DNA of 8,383 nt. Source: Acidobacteriota bacterium. Lineage in GTDB: Bacteria; Acidobacteriota; Terriglobia; Terriglobales; Acidobacteriaceae. Each line of letters begins with the position of its first letter. Position 1 is the first letter of the stretch. Below the pieces are notes generated by a model, which saw only the letters and a program-made list of their open reading frames with translations, had not been told where the DNA came from and did no database searches. Where the stretch lies: assembly GCA_021778875.1 (NCBI GenBank), contig JAJYBT010000064.1:1-8383 (forward strand), read 5' to 3'. Both the position numbers and the translations under genes were made by a program. This document shows positions 1-5,340 of the stretch, piece by piece.

Positions 1-944
1 CGGTAGATGGCGACAGGGAAGAGCTGCACCTTGTACCCATTCAGAGAGAGCGGCATGGCGCCGGTCATGGCAGCCTTGCCGGCGGCGCGAGCAGTCTCTG
101 CCGTGATGGGCTTGCCGGTGAGGGCGGCTTCTGCCTCGCGGGAGCGGCGCACGACGGGAGAAGCGGCTCCCATGGCGACGACCGCGCTGCGGCAGATGTT
201 TCCATCCATCTCCAATACGATTGCCGCATCAGCAATCGCCCAGTCGTGGCTCTCTTTTTCGCCGTATTTCTGATAGGCCGAGCGCGTGCCGGCGGCCGGC
301 TTGGGGATATGAATGGCGGTCAGCAACTCGTCGGGAGCCATGACGTGGAAGCGGGATGGATTGGCATCCGGCTGCACGTAGAAATCCTTGATGGCGACGG
401 TGCGCTTGCCCTTGGCGGAGGTGAGCTCCACAGTGCCGTTGAGGGCGAGCAGAGCCACCGCGCCGGAGGACGGTGCTACGGAGGGGCAGCCGCCGTAGTC
501 CATGATGGCGTGGTACTGGTTGAGGCCGGAGAAGGCAAAGCACTGTTCCTTGCCTTTGCGGATGCACTGGAACTCGGCGGAGCGGAAGTACCAGCACTGC
601 AGCTCCTGCAGCAGGTTGCCGCCGATGGTGGCCACGTTGCGGATATGCGGTGTGGCGGCGTGCCCGCATGCATCTGCCAGCACGGTGTAGTGCGAGCGGA
701 TGGTGGGATCGTCGGCTATCTCAGCCAGCGTGGTGAGAGCGCCGATGGTGAGGCCTTCGGGCGTGGACTGGATACCGCGCAGCGCCTGGATGTTGCGAAT
801 GTTGACGAGGCGCTTGGGGGTGTCGGTTCCATTCTTCATGCGGTCGAGGAGATCGACGCCGCCCGCTTTGACGACAGCGCCGTCCTTGAGCTGCGAGAGA
901 GCTGCCTCGACGGTGGTGCAATCTGCAAGACTGAAGGAATTCAT
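1..944 (-). CDS. FAD-binding subunit of a molybdenum hydroxylase (PaoB/YagS-like), C-terminus cut by window edge
   Basis: This is the flavin subunit of a xanthine dehydrogenase/aldehyde oxidoreductase-type enzyme. It passes electrons from the [2Fe-2S] subunit to an external acceptor. The reading frame starts at ATG 944-942 and stays open to base 1, giving 314 complete codons, so only a short C-terminal piece is missing by family length (about 320 residues). Visible motifs are the FAD pyrophosphate loop KAGGVDLLDRMKNG (about residues 26-39) and IRNVATIGGNLLQ (101-113). Four cysteines at 117, 127, 135 and 153 sit where the E. coli PaoB and 4-hydroxybenzoyl-CoA reductase beta branch carries an extra [4Fe-4S] cluster. 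The start overlaps the upstream stop as ATGA, and GGAG lies five bases before it, so translation is probably coupled to the large subunit. No signal peptide is seen; if periplasmic, it would be carried by its Tat-bearing partner. Family assignment is firm; the extra cluster is inferred. Confidence 0.93.
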   Translation of the reverse strand, partial: MNSFSLADCTTVEAALSQLKDGAVVKAGGVDLLDRMKNGTDTPKRLVNIRNIQALRGIQSTPEGLTIGALTTLAEIADDPTIRSHYTVLADACGHAATPHIRNVATIGGNLLQELQCWYFRSAEFQCIRKGKEQCFAFSGLNQYHAIMDYGGCPSVAPSSGAVALLALNGTVELTSAKGKRTVAIKDFYVQPDANPSRFHVMAPDELLTAIHIPKPAAGTRSAYQKYGEKESHDWAIADAAIVLEMDGNICRSAVVAMGAASPVVRRSREAEAALTGKPITAETARAAGKAAMTGAMPLSLNGYKVQLFPVAIY

Positions 945-3349
945 AGGGACTCCATCAACGGTTGTGGCTGGTTGAGCGCTGCAAGGACGACAGCGGGCGT
1001 CATGGGCAGCTGGCGAATGCGGACCCCGGTGGCGTTGTAGACGGCGTTGCCGATGGCGGCTCCAGCGGAGATGATGCCGGCGGCTTCTCCAATGCCGGAG
1101 GCATCCGTGGAGCTTTGACCGATGTACGACTCGATGAGCTGCACCTCGATCTTCGGCACCTCATACGCACCGGCGATCTTGTACTTATCCAGATTGGGAT
1201 TGACCATCAGCCCGTAGTTGGGGTCGAGCAGCCGGTGTTCGAACAGGGTGTAGGAGATGCCCTGAATGACGCCGCCGTTAATCTGGCTGATTACCTGGGT
1301 GGGATTCATGGGACGGCCGCAATCGTGCACGGCGAGCACATGCTTGACGTGGATGCGCCCGGTTTCCGTGTCCACGGCCACCTCGGCGATGTCTACGCCG
1401 CCGTAGGTTTCGTACTTGGATGGATCGTAGTCGGGGATGCGCCGGGCCTGCGCAGAGACCTCTTCCGTATTCATTTTGGCGGCAGCCGAGCGGAAGGGGA
1501 TGGGCTGGAACTTGCCCGATGCGCTGTGGACCATGCCGCCGGTCAGGCTCAGGTCAGAGGCCTTTGTGCCCAGGGCGGGTGCGATGCTTGCGAGGAACTT
1601 CTGCGCGGCCTGCCATGCGGCGTCGCGCACGGCGGGTGTGAGGGAAAGCGTGGTGACGCTGCCGCCGGAGTTGGGACCGACGGGGTAGTTGGTGTCGCCC
1701 ACCTTGACGGTTATCTTGGCCGGCGGCACGCCGAACTGCTCGGCGAGGATCTGCGCCAGAACCGTCTTGATGCCGCTGCCGATGTCCTGCACGGCCGAGA
1801 GCACTTCCACGGAGCCGTCCTTGTGGACGCGAACCTCAGCGGCGGAACTCATGGTGATATGGCGGTACCAGATGGACTGCGAGAGTCCGATGCCGCGCTT
1901 GATGGGGCCGGGGTCCGCATTGGGACGCGCATTGCGGGACTTCCAAAGAGCGCTCTCGCGAATGATCTGTCGCTGCACGCGGCGAACGGGGTTCTCGTCG
2001 ATGCGATCGCGGAGATCAATCGGGTCCATGTTCAGGCGCTCGGCCAGATCGTCGATGGACTGCTCCAGCGCAAAGGCGCCCTGCGGATGACCCGGGGCGC
2101 GGAATGCGGCGGCCGGACCGGCGTTAATGAAGACGTCGTTCTCTTCCGTGTGCAGGTTAGCCCACTTGTACAGGTTGGTGGCTGGACCGGCGCAGCCGGC
2201 GCCCGTGCCGCAGCCGGCGGTTCCGTAGCTGATGAGCTGGATGGCGGTGATGGTGCCGTCCTTCTTGGCGCCGATGCGGAGACGCTGATCGGAGCTGGGG
2301 CGATTGCCCACCGAGCGGTGCTCCTCTTCGCGGTCGAGCATCAGGCGAACCGGAGCGCCGGTCTTGCGCGAGAGCTCGGCTGCGACGACGCCCGGGTTAC
2401 CGGCTCCGAACTTGGCGCCAAAGCCGCCGCCCATGAACTCCGTGATGACGCGGACCTGCGATTTGGGAATGCGGAAGAAGGCCGCAAGCTCTTCGCGCAC
2501 GCTGGCCGTGCCCTGCGTGGAGGCGTAGACGGTGAGCATGTCGGACTTCCAGTCGGCGACCACGCCGTGGGTCTCCAGCGCTGAATGCGTCTGCACCTGC
2601 GTGGTGTAGCGCGCATCGACGACCACATCGGCTTCCTTGAAGCCCTGCTCCACGTCGCCATGCTTGCGCACCGCGGGTCCGTGCACGTTGCCTGTCTGCG
2701 GAATGCCGCTGGCGCTTCCACCGCCGCCCGCGGTTCCGGCCTGATCGGCGGCGCCGGGGAAGACCAGTGGAGAGCTGGGGGTGCGAGCCAGATCGGCATC
2801 GACCACGAAGGGCATTACCTCGTACTTCACCTTGACCTTGGCGGCTGCCTCTTCGGCGGCCTGCGGTGTGGCGGCGGCCACGGCTGCTATGGGCTGCCCG
2901 GCATAGCGAACGACGGGATACTTGGCCTGCTCCAGCGAGGGGTCGCGCAGCACGGCCGAGCCCAGCAGCGTTCCAATAATATGCACGCCCTTGACGCCGG
3001 GGAGCTTTTCCGCCTCGGAGGTATCGATCGAGAGGACGCGCGCGTGGGGCACGGTGGCGTTGACGAACCGGCCGTACAGCATGCCGGGCAACTGGACATC
3101 CGCGGTGTAACGGGCGCGGCCGGTCACCTTGGCGGGGCCGTCCCAGCGCTCGTGCGACTTGCCGATGAATTGCAGATCCTTGTTGACGGGCAGAACGGGA
3201 GGCTCTGACGCGGGAACCGTGCGCTGCTCTTCGTGGAGCGTATAGCCGGGAACGCCGACCGGTACGCTGACCGTCCGGGTGGCGCCTTCGGTGACATCGG
3301 CGGCGGCGAGCAGGGCATCCGGAAGCGAGTGCGAGGTATGAGTTGCCAT
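941..3349 (-). CDS. Molybdopterin-binding catalytic subunit of a xanthine dehydrogenase-family aldehyde oxidoreductase (PaoC/YagR-like)
   Basis: This 802-residue subunit holds the molybdenum cofactor and hydroxylates an aldehyde or heterocycle using water. The a/b hammerhead domain spans roughly residues 70-185 (GKSHERWDGPAKVTGRARYTAD). The cofactor domains follow, with FMGGGFGAK (305-313), AFRAPGHPQGAFALEQ (415-430), QDIGSGIKT (521-529), SGGSVTT (561-567) and VHDCGRPMNP (675-684). The motif GIGEAAG places the expected catalytic glutamate at E754. Start choice: ATG 3349-3347 has GGAGAG six bases upstream, while a longer in-frame start at 3436 would run through the preceding gene. The first 55 residues are low-complexity and precede the family core, and a glycine-rich stretch (about 204-215) interrupts the region between domains. 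No Tat or Sec signal is present, so export would rely on the Fe-S subunit. The true substrate cannot be read from sequence; an isoquinoline-oxidoreductase-like or other aldehyde dehydrogenase role remains possible. Confidence 0.95.
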   Translation of the reverse strand: MATHTSHSLPDALLAAADVTEGATRTVSVPVGVPGYTLHEEQRTVPASEPPVLPVNKDLQFIGKSHERWDGPAKVTGRARYTADVQLPGMLYGRFVNATVPHARVLSIDTSEAEKLPGVKGVHIIGTLLGSAVLRDPSLEQAKYPVVRYAGQPIAAVAAATPQAAEEAAAKVKVKYEVMPFVVDADLARTPSSPLVFPGAADQAGTAGGGGSASGIPQTGNVHGPAVRKHGDVEQGFKEADVVVDARYTTQVQTHSALETHGVVADWKSDMLTVYASTQGTASVREELAAFFRIPKSQVRVITEFMGGGFGAKFGAGNPGVVAAELSRKTGAPVRLMLDREEEHRSVGNRPSSDQRLRIGAKKDGTITAIQLISYGTAGCGTGAGCAGPATNLYKWANLHTEENDVFINAGPAAAFRAPGHPQGAFALEQSIDDLAERLNMDPIDLRDRIDENPVRRVQRQIIRESALWKSRNARPNADPGPIKRGIGLSQSIWYRHITMSSAAEVRVHKDGSVEVLSAVQDIGSGIKTVLAQILAEQFGVPPAKITVKVGDTNYPVGPNSGGSVTTLSLTPAVRDAAWQAAQKFLASIAPALGTKASDLSLTGGMVHSASGKFQPIPFRSAAAKMNTEEVSAQARRIPDYDPSKYETYGGVDIAEVAVDTETGRIHVKHVLAVHDCGRPMNPTQVISQINGGVIQGISYTLFEHRLLDPNYGLMVNPNLDKYKIAGAYEVPKIEVQLIESYIGQSSTDASGIGEAAGIISAGAAIGNAVYNATGVRIRQLPMTPAVVLAALNQPQPLMESL

Positions 3350-3363
3350 GGGATTCTCTCCTA
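3350..3363 (-). promoter_or_regulatory. Shine-Dalgarno fused to stop codon between Fe-S and Mo subunit genes
   Basis: On the minus strand the bases read TAGGAGAG, then six bases, then ATG. The final G of the Fe-S gene's TAG stop is the first G of the GGAGAG ribosome site for the large subunit. This fixes the large-subunit start at 3349 and suggests that terminating ribosomes reinitiate on the next gene. Confidence 0.7.
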
Positions 3364-4035
3364 TGCCTTGCGAGCGATCTGGCTGGCCGCGTCGAGCGTG
3401 GCCGCAAAGACTTTGGGATAGGTGCCACAGCGGCACAGATTGCCGGATACGGCGGCGCGGACGTCCGCCTCAGAGGGTTTCGGATTCCGTTCCAGCAGGG
3501 AGGCGCAGCTCATGACCATACCGGGCGTGCAGAAGCCGCACTGCATGGCGTCGTGACGGACAAAGGCCGCCTGCAGCGGGTGCAGATGCTCGTCGGCAGA
3601 GACGCCTTCAATGGTGGTGATCTGGCGGCCGACGGCGTCGAGGGCCAGCGTCATGCAGCTGTTAACGGGCATCTTATCGAGCCAGACGGTGCAGCTGGAG
3701 CAGACGCCGCGGTCGCAGCTGATCTTGGTCCCCGTCATGTTCAGCTGGATACGCAGCGCCTCAGCCAGCGTGGTGCGGGGTTCAATGTGCAGCGCGTGCT
3801 CCCTGCCATTGACGTGCAGCGTAACCGGGAACTGATCCGGGCCGTACTCCTTTACGTTGCTGGGGGTGGCGGCGCTGGCTTCGCGCTGGAATACCTGAAC
3901 GCCCTCAAGGAGTGCTGTTCCGGCAGCGGTGACGCCTGCGCCCTTCAGAAATCCGCGACGTGTGATGCCGGCAGGGGCTGGCGCTTTGGGCTGAGCCTCC
4001 GGCAGCTCGTTTTGAGGTGGCTGATGGCCTGACAT
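3361..4035 (-). CDS. Tat-exported [2Fe-2S] subunit of a molybdenum hydroxylase (PaoA/YagT-like)
   Basis: This 224-residue electron-transfer subunit carries two [2Fe-2S] clusters. A proline-rich N-terminus leads to a consensus twin-arginine signal, TRRGFLKG (residues 25-32). A hydrophobic alanine/glycine segment follows, with a likely cleavage at ASA (53-55), so the folded enzyme should be exported to the periplasm. The plant-ferredoxin-like domain has C107, C112, C115 and C127. The helical domain has C166 and C169 (QCGFCTPG), then C201 and C203 (GNLCRCGTY). The first cluster loop reads CSSC where most relatives have CGAC. Start: ATG 4035-4033 has a near-perfect AAGGAGGA just upstream (4047-4040); an upstream in-frame ATG at 4116 would add 27 residues with no family similarity and was not used. 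It is the first gene of the operon; its stop codon TAG shares its last base with the next gene's Shine-Dalgarno. Closest recognised type is E. coli PaoA. Confidence 0.95.
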   Translation of the reverse strand: MSGHQPPQNELPEAQPKAPAPAGITRRGFLKGAGVTAAGTALLEGVQVFQREASAATPSNVKEYGPDQFPVTLHVNGREHALHIEPRTTLAEALRIQLNMTGTKISCDRGVCSSCTVWLDKMPVNSCMTLALDAVGRQITTIEGVSADEHLHPLQAAFVRHDAMQCGFCTPGMVMSCASLLERNPKPSEADVRAAVSGNLCRCGTYPKVFAATLDAASQIARKA

Positions 4036-4076
4036 GCATTCCTCCTTGAACTTACAAGCGAAAGAAAACGGTTCCC

Positions 4077-4103
4077 TGGGCCACCGTACGTTACAGTGGC
4101 TCA
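4077..4103 (-). promoter_or_regulatory. Dyad/hairpin in the leader of the molybdenum hydroxylase operon
   Basis: The core is GCCAC-n-GTA-CGT-TAC-n-GTGGC (4080-4100), extended by matching bases at 4078/4102 and 4077/4103. It ends about 45 bases before the Fe-S subunit start. As DNA it resembles an operator for a dimeric repressor or activator. As minus-strand RNA the central mismatch becomes a U-G pair, giving a nine-pair stem with an ACG triloop. No U-tract follows, so it is not an intrinsic terminator. The symmetry is seen directly; its role is inferred. Confidence 0.4.
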
Positions 4104-4114
4104 ACTGAAGCGGC

Positions 4115-4143
4115 AAAATAGATTGCGTTTCCGGCCTGGGAAA
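4115..4143 (-). promoter_or_regulatory. Weak candidate promoter for the molybdenum hydroxylase operon
   Basis: On the minus strand TTTCCC (4143-4138) and TATTTT (4120-4115) are separated by 17 bases. The -10 matches four of six consensus bases and the -35 only three. If used, transcription would start about 8 bases downstream, just before the 4077-4103 dyad, which would suit an operator. A better isolated -10, TATACT (4241-4236), lies further upstream but lacks a -35 partner. Low certainty. Confidence 0.2.
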
Positions 4144-4385
4144 GCGTGCGAAAGTTGTTTGTCGGCTAGCTGGATATTCTTTTTTGGTTTTGGCGCGTAC
4201 TGAGCCGATGTTTGGGGAACCGCGAAATCAGCCACAGTATAGTCGAGCGAGTGCGAAATGCGGAAGGGGGGATGCGCAGGGCATTGAGGTTGTCAAAAAA
4301 AGAAGCCCTTCCTCGCGCGTGGAATAGCAAATATTGAAATATCAGAGACATGGCATGCGCTGAATCTCCTGGCTGTATGCAATCA

Positions 4386-4403
4386 GCCGACCGGAAGGTT
4401 GGC
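4386..4403 (+). other. Hairpin with GNRA tetraloop
   Basis: The plus strand reads GCCGACC-GGAA-GGTTGGC, a seven-pair stem including one G-U pair, capped by a GGAA tetraloop of the stable GNRA class. The loop type and the wobble pair favour function in plus-strand RNA over the opposite strand. It is the leftmost of several hairpins that continue to 4744. Confidence 0.35.
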
Positions 4404-4440
4404 GCTCCGGGCCTGCCGGGAGGCCTTGGACATCCCTTGA

Positions 4441-4457
4441 CGGTGTACGGTACGCCG
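4441..4457. promoter_or_regulatory. 17-base dyad, possible protein-binding site
   Basis: The sequence is CGG-n-GTAC-n-GTAC-n-CCG, symmetric at 14 of 16 arm positions around one central base. A one-base spacer is too short for an RNA loop, so if functional it is more likely a DNA site for a dimeric regulator. It lies about equally far from both flanking genes, and no promoter was identified next to it. Confidence 0.2.
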
Positions 4458-4569
4458 GCAGGGTCCTGCGGAAATGCAGGCATGGGGGTGCCTGGAGATT
4501 GTTACCGAGGTGGCGGGTGACGGGTACTCCCGTGATGGCAAGTCGCGTGCGGAATGTGCGACTTCCGAC

Positions 4570-4744
4570 GGGAATCCTGCTACAGTTTTGAACCACTCGG
4601 GTAAAAACCGGGAGCTGTACATCTCCCCCCCATGCTGCTGATTGTCTCGCATTGCCGCTCCTGTGCGGTCGTGTCCGCGCAAGTCGCAGGCGCAGGGCGG
4701 TGACATTTCCCGGTTTTTGCCATAACACGAAAGCTGCATTGCCC
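4570..4744 (+). ncRNA. Candidate structured RNA element (long-range stem)
   Basis: The arms 4600-4618 and 4703-4721 pair over 19 positions on the plus strand with one mismatch and two G-U pairs, enclosing 84 bases. Outside an internal loop (10 and 8 bases), CAGTTTT (4583-4589) pairs with AAAGCTG (4730-4736), and GGGAAT (4570-4575) pairs with ATTGCCC (4738-4744) with one bulge. Every non-Watson-Crick pair is G-U on the plus strand and would be A-C on the minus strand, which favours a rightward transcript. The layout of closing stem, internal loop and long arm loosely resembles 6S-type RNAs, but no conserved 6S, tmRNA, RNase P or SRP sequence was recognised. It could instead be part of a long leader for the gene at 4914, a remnant repeat, or chance. 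No promoter or terminator was found for it. Confidence 0.25.
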
Positions 4745-4913
4745 TGCGAGCCCAATCGTCCTACATTCGGCAATACGCTTTCGTAACCAGAATCTGCCGA
4801 GAAAAGCGAAATCGCCGTACTCCGCTCTCTTCCTCAGCTCAACCGGAGCAACGGCGAAGTAGAAAGGTTCGGATCGCCCGATGGAGGGGGATCGCGCTTA
4901 GAGGTCAATCGTC

Positions 4914-5216
4914 ATGAACGAAGCCATCGCCGGTATTCCGTGGTCGGTTTTGGCAGATCATCTTTCCCTGATCTGCTTTCTGCTGGTAACGCTGACGCTG
5001 CTGATCCTGCTCGGCGCGGACTTCCGCCGTGGCGCGAGAGCCGCCGTGAAGGAGAAACCGCGGCCGCAGTTCCTTTCCCGCTACCGGGATGAGAATGGCA
5101 TGCCCATCTATTTCGACGCGGATACTGATCCTTCCGACCGCGCGGCTCATCGGGTGATTGCCCGGATGTATCGGGAGAGCGCCGCCAAGGGAGCCGGACA
5201 GGGCCATGCATCCTGA
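4914..5216 (+). CDS. Small single-pass membrane protein of unknown function
   Basis: This 100-residue protein has a short N-terminus, one strong hydrophobic helix at about residues 15-34 (LADHLSLICFLLVTLTLLIL), then a basic stretch with RR and KEKPRP. That charge pattern suggests the C-terminal part faces the cytoplasm. The soluble tail (about 50-100) is polar and contains RYRDENGMPIYFDADTDPSDRAAHRVIARMY, with a helical end. An in-frame TAG at 4899 just upstream fixes the ATG at 4914, and AGAGG (4900-4904) is a modest ribosome site nine bases before it. Third-codon positions are GC-rich as in neighbouring genes, supporting real coding; open frames on the opposite strand lack such features. 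It follows an 878-base intergenic region and converges on the DAHP synthase gene. I do not recognise the family and assign no function. Confidence 0.7.
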   Translation: MNEAIAGIPWSVLADHLSLICFLLVTLTLLILLGADFRRGARAAVKEKPRPQFLSRYRDENGMPIYFDADTDPSDRAAHRVIARMYRESAAKGAGQGHAS

Positions 5217-5270
5217 GCGGGATGCTGCCTGAGAGGCGGAACAATCGCATTTCTCTTTGCCTGCAACAAA

Positions 5271-5310
5271 CGAATGCCCGCAAGCTCCGGATGGAGCCTG
5301 CGGGCATTCG
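5271..5310 (-). terminator. Large hairpin between converging genes, probable terminator
   Basis: CGAATGCCCGCA (5271-5282) pairs perfectly with TGCGGGCATTCG (5299-5310). Inside, after one mismatch, GCTCC pairs with GGAGC around a GGAT loop, giving 17 pairs in 40 bases. Leftward, the hairpin is followed by TTTGTTGC, a modest T-rich tail suiting the DAHP synthase gene that ends at 5341. Rightward there is no T-tract, so termination of the small membrane protein gene from this site is less sure. Confidence 0.65.
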
Positions 5311-5340
5311 AGTCTCTGAGCGCGCTTGCGCCGGGGGCGG

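Larger units (their letters stand above)
4036..4913. other. 878-base intergenic region without a convincing protein gene
   Basis: This stretch separates the leftward molybdenum hydroxylase operon from a rightward small gene. Three minus-strand open frames (within 4166-4773) have no recognisable domain, no good ribosome site and overlap each other, so they are not called. Near the operon start lie a candidate promoter and a 27-base dyad. Further away are an A7 tract (4295-4301), an AT-rich patch (about 4325-4343) and a run of hairpins from 4386 to 4744. The remaining bases before 4914 hold nothing recognised. Confidence 0.6.

Noticed and set aside
962..2584. 540-codon plus-strand open frame, and a 264-codon frame at 246-1040
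   Set aside because: Both lie opposite strongly motif-supported subunit genes. Long antisense frames are common in GC-rich DNA, and the translations show no domain.
4291..4296. Perfect TTGACA -35 on the minus strand
   Set aside because: At 16-18 bases downstream only C-rich sequence (ATCCCC) is found, with no -10.
4295..4315. T7 run on the minus strand after a small hairpin, possible terminator
   Set aside because: The hairpin AGGAA-GGGC-TTCTT is only five weak pairs and no minus-strand gene precedes it.
4600..4721. 19-base inverted repeats as ends of a miniature transposable element
   Set aside because: No flanking target-site duplication is visible and only one copy is present in the window.
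4580..4723. 47-residue cysteine-containing minus-strand frame
   Set aside because: It has no ribosome site or family resemblance and spans both arms of the long stem, so a chance frame is more likely.
4386..4744. RNase P RNA, tmRNA, SRP RNA or 6S RNA
   Set aside because: None of the conserved sequence blocks of RNase P, tmRNA or SRP RNA occur; the 6S resemblance is only in overall shape.
4166..4773. Three overlapping minus-strand open frames in the intergenic region
   Set aside because: They overlap one another in different frames, have no good ribosome site or recognisable domain, and cover the hairpin-rich stretch.
4905..5307. Minus-strand frames of 100 and 131 codons opposite the small membrane protein
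   Set aside because: They lack hydrophobic or domain features, and the 131-codon frame begins inside the strong hairpin; the plus-strand frame has better codon pattern and start.
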